From Cladocopium goreaui (lineage: Eukaryota; Sar; Dinophyceae; Suessiales; Symbiodiniaceae): a DNA stretch of 64,000 bases. The stretch is from assembly GCA_947184155.2 (NCBI GenBank), contig CAMXCT020000815.1, forward strand, positions 29,943-93,942, in the 5' to 3' direction. Each line of letters begins with the position of its first letter. The first letter of the stretch is position 1. The notes beneath the pieces are model-generated. The model worked only from the letters and a program-made list of their open reading frames with translations. It was not told the DNA's origin and did not search any database. The translations under genes and the position numbers were made by a program. Below are positions 1 through 10,677 of this stretch, one piece after another.

Positions 1-154
1 AGATAAATATAAGATGATCTGATACAAATCTATTTTCAGTCAGCCAGGTTGGAGAATTCCTCATGCGTCTTTCCGTGTAGATAAATATAAGATGATCTGA
101 TACAAATCTATTTTCAGTCAGCCAGGTTGGAGAATTCCTCATGTCTCTTCGTGT
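1..154. repeat. 78-bp tandem duplication at left edge
   Basis: Two head-to-tail copies (1-78 and 79-154) are nearly identical apart from a few bases at the 3' end. Each carries an acceptor-like ttttcag, at 36-42 and 114-120. The array may extend left of the window, so this may be only its last two units. Confidence 0.9.
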
Positions 155-690
155 AGGTGGTGGATTCAGCAACCTTTGCAGGTTGTATGTTATTCCATCT
201 TTGAGTCGGCTCTGGTGCTGTCACTGCCAGCAACTGGTGGATGCTACAAGCTCTGGAGACTGCATTCTCGATTCATTAAGTCCACCCATATCACCGATGG
301 ACCCGAACATGAAAGCGAGTAACCCCTTGGCTTACTTAGTCTTTCAGATCGCCTTACGCTTTCTGCCAAATCAAACCGTTTCGTGGTTCTCGCTCTTCAA
401 GGACGAGGTCAATGGAAAGGATCCCAACTTCGCCTGTCCTCGGCGCTACGATGCTGTGGTGCAGCCCTTCCGGTCCCTTGTGGGCGATGCGTCCCTGCAC
501 AACGAATTTCGACAGCATGCTGCTGAGCTGTGTGGCCTACAGGAACCCCCAGCGGTGCCGAAAAAACGACGTTTGGTGCTGCTGAGGCGCACCAGACACA
601 TGCGCTCCTGGGGTGATGTGGAAGAGTTGTTGCAGGGCCTGTTGGCTTGGGCCAAGAGAAATGACTGGCAGGTGGAGGTGCTGACGTTAG
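141..690 (+). CDS. GT61 (DUF563)-like glycosyltransferase, exon
   Basis: The frame is open from 141, but protein-like sequence begins near the in-frame ATGs at 297 and 309. Residues such as FACPRRYDAVVQPFRSLVG followed by KKRRLVLLRRTRHMRSW match the order seen in GT61/DUF563 enzymes (EOGT and plant xylan transferases): a Cys-Arg segment, then an LLxRR strand and a helix (DVEELLQGLLAWAK). These enzymes move a sugar from a nucleotide donor in the secretory pathway. The exon seems to end at 690 in phase 1 before a GC donor (691-692) and joins 804 in frame. The 5' limit is unknown. The family call is from memory of motifs and not from a search. Confidence 0.55.
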
Positions 691-803
691 GCTGGTGGGT
701 GGGCATCTATTTTGGGACGAGTTTTTGTTTGATGTTTCAATTCAACCTTCAGTATCCTTCGGTCAAGAATTTGATCCCGCCAATGACATTCCAGTTTCGT
801 GAG

Positions 804-960
804 GTGACATGGAGCCATGTGAGCAAATTGCAGCCCTCCAAGATGCATCGATTGCTATCACTGTGTACAGCACGGAGCATCACCTGGCCTCAGCGTTTCT
901 GCCGGAAAAAGCAGTTTTATTGGTGCTGAACACCAAAGTCAAGGCCATGGGCCTGAGCCA
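804..960 (+). CDS. GT61-like glycosyltransferase, next exon
   Basis: The acceptor is tgag (AG at 802-803). Joining 690 to 804 makes an in-frame Gly codon and gives GDMEPCEQIAALQDASIAIT, then HHLASAFLPEKAVLLVL. In GT61 proteins this region normally reads EQ..LMQDADVLIGVHGAGLTHALFLP..AVLIEL. The surroundings fit, but the HGAGL block is replaced by VYSTEHHLASA. The 3' end is uncertain because a pyrimidine-rich stretch begins near 965. Confidence 0.55.
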
Positions 961-1263
961 AACTGCTCTTTTTCGTTTGTTTTGTCTGATATCATGGGCG
1001 TTTGAAATCATTGGAATAGTATATTTAAATGTTTGAGAACGTTGAATTGAGTTTTACTTGCAAGAACAACAACACATAATCCCAGGTCCAGTCCATCCGT
1101 AGAAAGTCTTGACCCGAGTTTCTCGGTTTTCCATTTGCAAGGAGCCACCAAGAACAATGCCCTGCATATAGATTTTCCATGATTTTCCTTTGTTTCTCCC
1201 TGCAAAAGGCAATGTTTTCCAACTGGATCCAGTGAGTTGTTTCAAAGTTTGATATATTTCCAG

Positions 1264-1542
1264 TTTCAGACGCAGAGTCTCGCAGAGTACTTTCGAGACG
1301 TTTCGAGACGTTTCGAGGCTCGTCTCAAGAAGTTGGAGGATCTCCGGGGCCCCGGGATGCAGCGCAACGCCTCCGTGGCGCGTCGCTTCGTGGAACTCTG
1401 TGGTCCCTGGCGCGCCGCCGCAGAGGCAAGGGAGGCGAAGGAGGCCGACTCGGGCGGGTCGTGGGAGCCCGTGCTAGCGCCCTTCATGGATAACTCGGGG
1501 ACGGCAGCGGCCAGGAATTTGATGTCACTTGGCCTATCTTGA
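1264..1542 (+). CDS. charged helical exon, possibly same gene
   Basis: It starts after tttccag (AG at 1262-1263) and runs to a TGA at 1540-1542. The product is Arg/Glu/Ala-rich and predicted helical (for example SLAEYFRDVSRRFEARLKKL). The GC-rich composition contrasts with the AT-rich introns on both sides. A non-GT donor before the stop is possible. No domain is recognised. Confidence 0.45.
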   Translation, partial: FQTQSLAEYFRDVSRRFEARLKKLEDLRGPGMQRNASVARRFVELCGPWRAAAEAREAKEADSGGSWEPVLAPFMDNSGTAAARNLMSLGLS

Positions 1543-1947
1543 CCCGTTGAAAGTTGTAAAGTGAGTTGTGTTTGCTCACATGTGGCCAAATTCAGGACAT
1601 TCGTTCGCATTTGTTCAATGGTTTCCCCGTCCTTTCTTCTATTCTTTTTAAGGACTGGGGTTTCATTTTGTTTTTGGATGTTCGCTCTTGGTACCTCTTG
1701 GCGCTGGGGGCAATCTGGACCTGGATCCTGGTATAAAGCTCAGGCTTTTTGCACGAAGGGCTGCAAGATTCGTTAGACATTCCTGCCCGTGTTTTTTTTA
1801 TAGTTTGTGCCGACGCTTTGCTTGCGCCATACGACTCCTGTGCCATTGAATGATCATTGGAATCATTGGCGAGTATAACCAGTGTCACACATTCTGGATT
1901 GGTGCCCTACATAGTTTACCATGAGCACCAGGGCCTTGCCACTACAG

Positions 1948-2080
1948 GTTTTATGCTTTCAACAATGTGACGTGCCACGTGCTGGCGACCTCCAAAAAAG
2001 TGGTGAGCCGAACACCTTGTGGATCAGATGACCTGCTGGTGACTGGTGCAGTGTCCACCCATTGGGACGACCTGATCCGG
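1948..2080 (+). CDS. internal exon, unknown function
   Basis: It is bounded by ctacag (AG 1946-1947) and a GT donor at 2081. The frame, one base plus 44 codons, contains FYAFNNVTCHVLATSKKVVS and SDDLLVTGAVSTHWDDLIR. It resembles a beta-rich extracellular or enzyme segment, but I recognise no family. It lies downstream of the GT61-like exons on the same strand and may belong to that gene. Confidence 0.5.
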
Positions 2081-2860
2081 GTGTTGGACATTTCACTAAT
2101 TCATTTGAGAAGATTTCTTTAATTTTTAAATATTTCTTTACTAAATATTTGTGCAATCACAGACAAAGATGCGGCCGGTGTCTGGCAGGGCTTCTGTGGC
2201 TGAGCAAAGAGCTGTACGAAAGTCAGGCTTCAAACAGAGCTGCATTTTGCATTTTGCACTGCTTTGCAGTGAGTCTACCCGCATGGATGCGCAAAAGGAA
2301 GGATTGCATAGTATGTTTGTCACAAGGACTATTTGGCTCAAAGACAGCCTGCATCCGAACATTGAAAGCTTTTCCTCTTGCTTTTTTGACAAATATCTTG
2401 GCCACCGGTCATACCATACACTTCCTGGAGTCCAGCCTACTTTTGCAGAGACTTCGATACAAGATAATATGGAGTGACCGCTGAATGTTTCCGTTTTGAT
2501 TTGTGCTATGGACGAACCTCGTGCAGGCGGGGAAATGCAGCCCATTTCAATTTTGATCATAATATGATGCAGAACTGCATCACAGAGAGATTTCCACAGA
2601 GGTTGTGATGTGGGACCATTACATATATTACATATGGGATAACTGTCACAAACGATATTGCTGTCGTATTGTTCCCGAATGCGTAGCAAGGGTTCCCATT
2701 TCACTCTGGGGGTCTGGGGGTTGAGGGTGTGTTCGCTCGACGTTCCGTTTACGTTCACAACCGTTCGCAACCGGTCGCAACCGTCCGCGGGCGGTCACGT
2801 GAGGGGCGTATGGCCGTGCCTATGGCGAGTTTTGCAAGAGTGGTCACTTTTGGAGGTTTC
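2081..2860. other. stretch without a convincing exon
   Basis: Several short overlapping frames are open (for example about 2151-2240), but none has both clear splice sites and protein-like composition. An exon starting at 2161 after a cacag acceptor, in phase with the donor at 2081, cannot be excluded. Confidence 0.4.
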
Positions 2861-2864
2861 AGAC

Positions 2865-3595
2865 GTCGCGCAGCCTCGTTTCGCGTGGTAGGCGTGGCAC
2901 TTTGTGACATTCCAACTTGTTTCATAACATGTTAAAAGTCGTTTTGCGTCGCAATACTTTTGCGACGTTTTCAGAAGATGCGTTCCAATTTTTGTGGCAG
3001 GCACGGCACTTTGGCGACCTCCATCATCATTTCGCGTGGCAAGGCGCAGCACTTTAGACGTGTCGTGTTGCGTGTTGTTGCGGGTTTTGCGAATCACATT
3101 GTCAGGGCTGTATGAAGTGGTAACAACGTGCAAATTCCGTGGCAGGCGTGGCATCTTGTGAGATGTGATGAAAAGTGACGGAAGCCTCGCACGAAACACC
3201 GATTTTGAGGCAGCAAATTTTGAGGTTAATAAAAAACTCGTAGGAAAACGTCGATTTTTAAGCTACACAGTATGAAAATTGGAGGAACTCTTGCACGAAT
3301 CGCTCGTTTTGAAGCTCCTACATGTCTCGTTTCCATTCTCTGGTTTTCTTCTGTCGCCGTGTCTATGGGGGAAGCTTCGAAACTTCTGCTTTTCGACGGT
3401 TTCCAAGCAGGTTGTCATGTCGTTTTGCGTGGCGCTTGGTGACATTCCAACCTGGTCGTTTTGTTTGGCAGGCGCAATATGCGTCGTTTTCAGAAGATGA
3501 GTTGCAGTTTTCATGGCAAGCGCAGCACTTGCGAGACCTCCATCGTCATTTTGCGTGGCGGCCACAGCACTTCAGACGTGTCGCATTGAGTGCTC
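2865..3595. repeat. diverged duplicated module
   Basis: Sequence at about 2875-3075 recurs, diverged, at about 3415-3595 in the same order. Both copies have a segment near gtgacattccaac, then gcgacgttttcagaagatg or cgtcgttttcagaagatg, then gacctccatc, then a tttcgcgtgg/ttttgcgtgg block, and end near agacgtgtcg. The 3080-3415 spacer has further partial similarities (gcacgaa..cg.ttttga). No coding function is apparent. Confidence 0.6.
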
Positions 3596-5020
3596 TACAC
3601 TCCACACTTTACACTCCACACTCCACACTTTAGACTTCACGCCCCACATTTTACGTTCCACACTTTACACTCTACACCTTACACTCCACACTTTACACGC
3701 CACACTCCACACACTACACTCCACACTCCACACGTCACACTCCACGCTCTACACTTTACACTCCACATTCAACACTTTACACTCCACACTTCACACCCAC
3801 GCTTTACACTTTACACTTTACACTTTACACTTTACACTTTACACCCCACACTTTGCAATTTACACTTTACACTCCACACTTTTAAACTTTACACTCCACA
3901 CTCTACACTTTACACTCCACACTTTACACTTTACACTCTACACTCCACACTTTACACTACACTTTACACTCACACTTTACACTTTACACTTTACACTCCA
4001 CACTATACACTCCACACTCTACACTTTACACTCTACACTTTACACCCCACACTTTACACTGTACACTCTGCACTGTGCACTTTACACTGTACGCTTTACA
4101 CTTTACAATTTGCACTTTACATTCCACACTCTACACTCCACACTCCACACTTTAAACCTTACACTCCACATTCTACACTTTTACACTCCACACTTTAGAC
4201 TTTACACTCTACACTCCACACGCTACACTGTACACTTTACACTTTACACCCCACACTTTGCAATTTACACTTTACACTCCACACTTTAAACTTTACACTC
4301 CACACTCTACACTTTACACTCCACACTTGACACTCCACACTTTACACTTTACACTCCACACTCCACACTTTACACTCTACACTTTACACTCACACTTTAC
4401 ACTCCACACTTTACACTATACACATGAGACTCTACACTCCACACTTTACACTCCACACTTTGCACTTGACACTTTACACTTTACAATTTGCACTTTACAT
4501 TCCACACTCTGCACTCCACACTCTACACTCCACACTCTACACTCTACACTCCACACTTTGCACTCCACACTCCACACCTTACACCTTGGACTCCACACTC
4601 CACACTTTACACTTTACACTCCACACTTTACACTCCACACTCTACACTTTATACTCTACACTTTCCACCCCACACTTTACACTGTATACTCTGCACTGTG
4701 CACTTTACACTGTACGCTTACACTTTACAATTTGCACTTTATATTCCACACTCTAGACTCCACACTCTACACTCCACAGTCTACACTTTACACACTCTAC
4801 ACTGTACTCTTCGCACTCCACACTCTACACTCCACACTCCACACTTCACACTCACACTCCGCACTCCACACTCTACACTTTGCACTCCACACTTTACACT
4901 CCACACTCCACACTTTACACTCCGCACTCCTTCCTTTACACTCCGCACTCCTTCTTTTACACTCCACACTCCACACTCCACACTTTGCACTCCACACTCT
5001 TCCGCATTCCACAGTCTACA
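3596..5020. repeat. TACACTCCACACTT-type minisatellite, about 1.4 kb
   Basis: Degenerate head-to-tail copies of 7- and 14-base units built from acacttt and acactcc fill the interval. All three + frames stay open for long runs of a His/Thr/Leu/Tyr/Ser pattern simply because the unit lacks stops. These are not genes. Confidence 0.95.
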
Positions 5021-5322
5021 GTGCACTGGTACGGCAACAGGGGAAACATGTAGACTGTTCAAATAAGTTGTTTCACAACAGGTTCTACGTGAATGCATTC
5101 GGGTTTGTGGGCTGCATCTTGTAATTTTTTGGGCAGTTGAAAGGGCCAGGTTTGCGGTTGAGTTGCGAGTTGCGCACAGCGCAGGATGCAGAAGTTGTTG
5201 GGAACGTTTGGACAGACGCTTGAATTGCACTTGGAGCGGAACATCGGTATGTGATACCATTGATACCATGTAAACTCGGTTTGCAACTGTGACTGATGCA
5301 TTGCTTGCTTTGCTGGGCCGTG

Positions 5323-5421
5323 CAGAGCACCCACCAGTGCACCGTTTGCAAGGATTTGGAGTCTTCGGCAACGAAGATCTCCACGGCTATCTGCGAATGG
5401 CAGAAGTTGAAACTGGCGTGA
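5323..5421 (+). CDS. possible exon with CxxC, low confidence
   Basis: One frame reads THQCTVCKDLESSATKISTA then ICEWQKLKLA before TGA at 5419-5421. A second + frame over 5325-5525 is also open (GVFGNEDLHGYLRMAEVE), so the frame is ambiguous. It sits just right of the minisatellite. There is no function call. Confidence 0.25.
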   Translation, partial: QSTHQCTVCKDLESSATKISTAICEWQKLKLA

Positions 5422-5525
5422 ACGTTGGAGTGAATGATAGCACCTTGGATGATCATGCAGTTGCTTGGAAGATCAACTGTAACCATACGAACCTTTTACT
5501 CACATTTTTTAGGGTAGAAATGTGA

Positions 5526-6230
5526 AGTCTCTTTTCCCAGTGGATCGTGTTTTTTTCGCCTGATTTTTCCTATATTGGGAATATTGGTCGATTTTGATGT
5601 ATATTAATATATATATATATATATTGATGAATTCCAAACAGTTTTCCCGTTCCGCACTGATGAATCAATTATCTTGAGGATCTGGGAAGATCCAACGTGA
5701 CAAATCATTTGGATGGCTATCATTGGGATGTTTGCCTCTCCAGGCAAACAAAACTCTACTCTAAAACACTTAAATGACAAGAGTCCATCTGAGTTTCTTT
5801 TGTCCTTTTTGGTGTGTTTTCTTCATGTTATTTTTAGTTTATATGTGTTCATTTCTGAGAGATTGTGGCGATGGTTCTGATGCATGTCGTTAGTTTGTCA
5901 ACCAAATATATGTCGTTACGTTCTGGCGATCGTTCAGTGCAGTCATGGATTTTATGGCACCCAATACCTTCAGATTTATGGCATCTCACATTTGTAACCC
6001 CGGAAACTCAGAATGTACAACCACCATTTAAGGGATGCGATGGGCATATTCATTGATATCAAGTCATGTTTACATGCTTTGCATGTAGTTTAATTAGAGT
6101 GACACCTGACACAAGTTTGCATTCGTTTGGCTGTGGAGTTTTTAGGAAGGTTCCAATTTCCGCCAATATACTGCGGGCCCATAGTTTTGACCGAAAAACA
6201 GTGAGGTGACAATTGTGATCAGGAGGAGCC
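5526..6230. other. AT-rich intergenic or intronic stretch
   Basis: I see no supported gene. There is a short TA run at 5604-5625 and otherwise unique AT-rich sequence. Confidence 0.5.
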
Positions 6231-6236
6231 GTTCAG

Positions 6237-6380
6237 GTGTTTCACCTTATTATCTATTATGCCTTTTTAGGAGTATACGGCCTTCTCATAGCAATCCTGC
6301 TTGCGCTTTATGTGTGGACAAGGCCAAAGCTAGAAATAGGAGCCTATCTTAAGCGTGCAACAAAGACGTTGATATTCAAC
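6237..6380 (+). CDS. single-pass membrane exon
   Basis: Starts after gttcag (AG 6235-6236). The frame gives a strong hydrophobic helix (LIIYYAFLGVYGLLIAILLA) followed by basic residues and LEIGAYLKRATKTLIF, the pattern of a transmembrane segment with a cytosolic flank. The 3' end is uncertain. The next exon (6433) looks like its cytosolic tail. Confidence 0.42.
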
Positions 6381-6432
6381 AACAATTCTCACAGTAGTCA
6401 TGTTTTGATTTCTGACCTGATCTGACCTGCAG

Positions 6433-6547
6433 TTTTGGGGTCCAGCGCCTCTTTGCCTCGGGAAGGCACCAAACCTTTGCTGGCCAGCCTTGATCGCGAC
6501 AGTGATCCAGAGAGTCCCTCGAGTCCAGGGCGTGCGAGAAGAAGAAG
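6433..6547 (+). CDS. Ser/Pro/Arg-rich tail exon
   Basis: Between cctgcag (AG 6431-6432) and a GT donor at 6548. The frame gives LGSSASLPREGTKPLLASLD then a DSDPESPSSPGRARRRR tract, typical of a disordered phosphorylatable cytosolic tail. It probably follows the transmembrane exon at 6237. Confidence 0.45.
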
Positions 6548-6934
6548 GTGCCAGAGATTGATGCTTTCAATGAGCACATACTGAAGCAATGGGTTATACA
6601 CGAGATTTTTGCACGAGTAGATGGAGTATCATGTGTTCTTCTTGATGTGATGCTTTTGCTATCATTGCGGATGTGTTTTCTCAATCATTCGCTGGAGTGG
6701 TGCCCCCCCCCCCCGCACTCTGCGCAAGCTGCAGGTCTACTATCGATGGGGACGTGGATGTGGTAAAACTCACACAGGGCACACAGGGCCGCAGCCTGGT
6801 CCTGCGGCCGCAGCTTGGCGCTGTCTTCGCCATACCTGGGGTAAACAAGGCCGGCATAGGCATAGAAATGCATAGAAAGGCTGAAGCAAGGCCTGGGGCA
6901 AAGCTGTTCGTTGAAACGTTCTCCTACTATCTTC

Positions 6935-7252
6935 ACTTTGAAATCTGAGAAAGTATTGGAGGTAGCCTGGATACCACAGAATGCCCTTTTAGCACCAAGA
7001 CCAAGCGACCAAGCGAAGTTCAGGGTGGACGAAAGTCTCCTTTGCAGAGTGCTCCTTGCTTCGCATTTTCGACTCGCAGTGAGGCCCCGCAGTGTGGCCG
7101 GCATCGGGGCCGCGTTTCTTTGTATTCTATTCGGTGGATGTGTTGGTGCGGCAGTTCCATGGAGAGAATGGAGATCTTTTTTGTGGGCTTTTTCGACTGG
7201 GTTCAAAAAAGCTATATCATTGGCGAAGCATATCCAAGGAGTCAAAGACTGA
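6935..7252 (+). CDS. possible membrane exon, frame ambiguous
   Basis: One + frame ends at TGA 7250-7252 and contains a hydrophobic stretch (VAGIGAAFLCILFGGCVGAA) followed by a basic segment. Two other + frames are also open over 7042-7277, so the coding frame is not settled. A further GC-rich stretch at 6742-6840 before a possible GT donor may be an upstream exon. Confidence 0.3.
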   Translation, partial: TLKSEKVLEVAWIPQNALLAPRPSDQAKFRVDESLLCRVLLASHFRLAVRPRSVAGIGAAFLCILFGGCVGAAVPWREWRSFLWAFSTGFKKAISLAKHIQGVKD

Positions 7253-7439
7253 ATTATTGACATTTATTGACATTTAATTGGGTTTTGCTCCAATTTCGTG
7301 TCAGATACGCTTTGTTTCAAAAGACGCGGCCATGTGAGGTTGGCTATTGGGGCCTGTATTTGGAACCTCGCATGCTGATGTCTGAGCTGCTTGGCGAATC
7401 TTGAGATCGTTCGGCCGACTGTAGGTTCATGACTGCCGG

Positions 7440-7535
7440 ATGGAAGTTGATATATATATATATAATATAATATATATTATATATATTATAGATATATTAT
7501 ATATTATATATATTATATTATATATATGCATATAT
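7440..7535. repeat. TA-rich microsatellite
   Basis: Imperfect (TA)n with tatat/atata interruptions directly left of the inverted-repeat-bounded block that starts at 7537. Confidence 0.9.
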
Positions 7536-7964
7536 CGAAGACTGTACGCTTAAAGTTATGTGAGTTTACAAATTTATATGAGTTGTAACGATACTGTGCT
7601 TATAACCCCCCTATAACGTCTCTATCACCTGCTTCCAAGTATGTAAAGTTTCACAACTTTTGACAAGTAAGTTATAACTTCAGCTAGCTGGCTACGTGAA
7701 GTTGTAAATGTTTAGGTAAGATATAAGTTCTTAACGAACTTATCGCAAGTATCTTATCTTGATATTATCTTTTCATGACCATTTTAGCAGACTTAACATA
7801 AGTGCTTAGGATCTGTTATCATAAGTTGTGGAAAGTTATCAATAGTTACTAAGACCACATGGTTGTGACAGGAATTTAAAGAGGGCTTCATGTTTACATA
7901 TATGATCGTAATGTTAAAGAAGTTTGCATTTTTTCTGAAAAGGTTATGGTTTCTAAGATTTGAA

Positions 7965-8062
7965 CATAGAGTTTCTGTACATAAAGGATATGGTCTGCAA
8001 AGATCGTTTCTGTAAAGGACATGGTTTGCAAAGACAGTTCCTGTAAAGGATATATAGATATA
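7965..8062. repeat. about 30-bp unit repeated three times
   Basis: The unit near tctgtaaaggatatggt, followed by tgcaaagat or tgcaaagac, occurs about three times head to tail inside the AT-rich block. Confidence 0.65.
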
Positions 8063-8319
8063 TATGATATATAGGTTTTATTGAATTTTTCTTATATATT
8101 ATATAAAATATATAAACAAGATTTGCTCAATCATATTGAAGGTATAATGGCTTTACTTTTTCTAAATTGTAGGAGCTTTTCGATTTAGTGTTTTGTATTT
8201 CTATATTTTTGTCATGAATATGGTGTGGTTTAGTGATTGTTTTGTATATAATTTTAGTTTTTACATATGTTTAAATATGTTTCATTTTTTTTAAACAACA
8301 ACTAGATTAAATAAACCCT

Positions 8320-9055
8320 GCTATGGTTCTGATTGTAATAGCTATAGTGTAGATTGAACGAGCCATAGTTGCCATAGTTTAGACTGAACCAGCAAAAGTT
8401 CAAATTGGCTATACTGGTAATTTTCCCATTGGTTTGGCACTGCGAAAGGGCTTAAAAAGGGCGGCCTTTTTGCGCCCAAAAAGGGTTTCAAAAACAAAGA
8501 AAAAGGTCGCCATCAAAAATCCCAAACCAAAAGGAAAATTACTAGGCTATAATTCAGATTGAACTAGCTATGGCTATAGTTCTAAATGAACAAGCTATAG
8601 TTCGGACTGAACTAGCTATAGTTCAGACTGGCTACAGCTTAGATCGAACTAGCAAGGGTTCAAGCTGAACTAGCTATAGTTCAAACTAACGTAGCTATAG
8701 TTCAGCCATAGTTCAGCCATAATTCATTTGATAATTCAAGTTAAAATTGCCATAGTTCAGCCATAGTTCCATTTATAATTTGAATTAAAATTGCTATAGT
8801 TCAGCCATAGTTCAGCTATAATTCATGTTATAATTCAGGTTCAAATTGCCATAGTTCAGGCATAGTTCCATTTATGATTTAAGTTGCCATAGTTCAGCCA
8901 TAGTTCCATTTGTATTTTGAACTAAGATTACTATAGTTCAGCCATAGTTCAGCCATAGTTCAGCCATAGTTCCATGTATAATTTAAATTAAAATTGCTTT
9001 AGTTCAGTCATAGTTCAGCCATAGTTCCATTTATAATTTAAATTAGACATTTAAA
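8320..9055. repeat. gccatagttca degenerate tandem array
   Basis: Dozens of variants of agctatagttcagac and gccatagttcagcc occur, with higher-order spacing. It is interrupted at 8414-8544 by a small inverted-repeat element. Confidence 0.85.
8414..8544. mobile_element. 131-bp MITE with 7-bp flanking duplication
   Basis: Terminal inverted repeats: tggtaattttcc at the left and ggaaaattacta at the right, with similarity for about 23 bases. It is flanked by ggctata at 8407-8413 and again at 8545-8551. The interior holds a further hairpin (aaaaaggg...ccttttt). The flanking repeat could be a target-site duplication, but gctata is also common in the host array. Confidence 0.6.
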
Positions 9056-9239
9056 AAGTTGAGACATATTGTTTAAAAAAACATTGTGTGTAAAATATCA
9101 AGGCTTTTAAGGACATTCTACACGTTTTTTCGGTTTATAATTGCTTTTTAGCATAACATAAGTAATTCATAACAAAATAAACACCCAATTTAAAATAACA
9201 TAATGTTCCTCCATGTTTGTATATTTTTATCAAGAGGTG

Positions 9240-9440
9240 TCTTTTCAGACTTTAACCTGTTCAGGAACTGCCTTTAGCGACTGGATCCTTTTCAGGAACT
9301 GTCTTTCCAGACTGGACCCCCTTTCAGGAACTATCTTTTCAGATTTGATCCTTCTTAGGAACTAACTTTTCAGATTTGATCCTTTTCAGGAACTGTCTTT
9401 TCAGACTTGATCCGTTTCGTGTCAGATTTGATTCTTTTCA
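9240..9440. repeat. ttttcaggaactgtc tandem array
   Basis: About six units of roughly 34 bases combine ttttcaggaactgtc, ttttcaga and ttgatcc. No coding function is seen. A minus-strand frame at 9438-9740 is open but low-complexity. Confidence 0.8.
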
Positions 9441-10378
9441 GACTTGATGCCTTTTCCTTTTTTTAAAGACAGTTTTTTCGACGAGGCAGCAAGCGCAAGA
9501 CACATTTTTTCCCCACCCGGATTCCATGTCCACAGTTAGCTGGCGCTGTTCCACCTCTGAAAAGGAAAATTTCTGAAAAGAAATCACATCATATATGATA
9601 GTTCCTGGAAAAGGAAAGAATTTGTAAAAAAACTCAACTATTTCAATGAAAGAAAGAAAAGAAAACGATTCAGGAAAACGCCTCCAATAGAACAAACGAA
9701 CAAAAATACTCAAAATCGTATCAACGCACGTTCGAAACAAAATAAACTGTATGAAGTTATTTTTTTGGCTGCTACAATAGTTTCACATGCACTGTGCAAA
9801 ACAATCCAAAACCGACGTCAGAGCCTTTAAAAAATATAAACAGTTATCAAAACTTATCAACCATTTACAAATAATTTATCAGAGTCAACATAACTTTTTG
9901 ATAAGTCCTGTTAACTTCCAACATAAGTTCTGTAACTTGTTTACATCTATGCTAAGGCTGTAAAGTCTTCTACCTTTAAACTTTAAACGTACAGTCTTCA
10001 CAAGCATGTAGGTTCAGGGCTATGCACTGGAATACACTACGTACTGTGAACGGCCATCAAGTTGTTTGTTTTGCCAGTACGCCCACTTTCAGCCCAGCGT
10101 TTCTTTCTGTTGCCTGCCACCCATGTGGTAGGGCATTTAAGATCTCAAAAGCGTGTGAGACTGCTGAGCTTGCTTTCAACGCACCACGCAGAATTACTTC
10201 GAACTTGCAGGTTGCAAAGGGTACAAAGGAATATTGCACAGAGACTTTCTGTCCTGCCTAGAGAGTGAGCGGATCTAAGCAGATAGTGCAGCCAAAGACT
10301 TTTCTTAGAAAGCTTACACAGGTGTCTTGTGGGTGGCTATTCAATCCTGCATCGACTACCATTTGGCTCACTGTGCAG

Positions 10379-10500
10379 GGAATGTGACTCAATCACAACC
10401 ATCCAGCACTTGGGTTTGGACGCCATGCACGTCTACAAGATTTTGGAGAGCTTTTACTGCCCCCAGCTCAGCGCCAATATGGGCTACTGGAGCCCTTCAG
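10379..10500 (+). CDS. internal exon, unknown soluble protein
   Basis: Bounded by tgtgcag (AG 10377-10378) and GT at 10501. The frame, 2 bases plus 40 codons, gives ECDSITTIQHLGLDAMHVYK then ILESFYCPQLSANMGYW. The protein-like composition and clean splice sites support it. No family is recognised. It ends in phase 0, matching the candidate exon at 10612. Confidence 0.58.
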
Positions 10501-10504
10501 GTTT

Positions 10505-10552
10505 TTTGGGATCCCAAAAGATCCCAAAAGATCCAAAAAGATCCAAAAAGAG
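10505..10552. repeat. gatcccaaaa short tandem repeat
   Basis: About five variants of gatcccaaaa/gatccaaaaa follow the donor of the 10379-10500 exon, so they lie at the start of the intron. Confidence 0.8.
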
Positions 10553-10611
10553 TGTCCCACCGGAATGCTGGCTGCTTAGGTCATAGTCTCCGGACGTCTA
10601 CCTTAATGGAG

Positions 10612-10677
10612 GTCCTGTGTCCTGCCGTTGTGGGTGTCGGAGGCGCTGGTGCTCTTGCACGTCTTTCACACCAATAG
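10612..10677 (+). CDS. short Gly-rich exon with stop
   Basis: After tggag (AG 10610-10611), in phase with the preceding exon. The frame gives VLCPAVVGVGGAGALARLSH and a TAG at 10675-10677. The GxGxxG pattern recalls a nucleotide-binding loop, but the exon is too short to name a fold. It may instead splice onward before the stop. Confidence 0.4.
   Translation, partial: VLCPAVVGVGGAGALARLSHQ

Larger units (their letters stand above)
7537..9999. mobile_element. 2.46-kb AT-rich block with 21-bp terminal inverted repeats
   Basis: 7537-7557 (gaagactgtacgcttaaagtt) and 9979-9999 are inverted copies matching at 20 of 21 bases. The block between is AT-rich, lacks convincing genes and is packed with short degenerate tandem repeats. 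It may be a large non-autonomous DNA element or a foldback element. No target-site duplication is clear, so transposition is inference. Confidence 0.5.

Noticed and set aside
2325-2345. Possible relict spliced-leader sequence (atttggctcaaag); also at 25820 and 35672
   Set aside because: Only 10-11 bases resemble the dinoflagellate leader end, and the upstream leader bases are missing. Chance is likely.
3513-5124. Very long + frames rich in His, Thr, Leu and Tyr
   Set aside because: All three frames are open only because the minisatellite unit has no stop codon.
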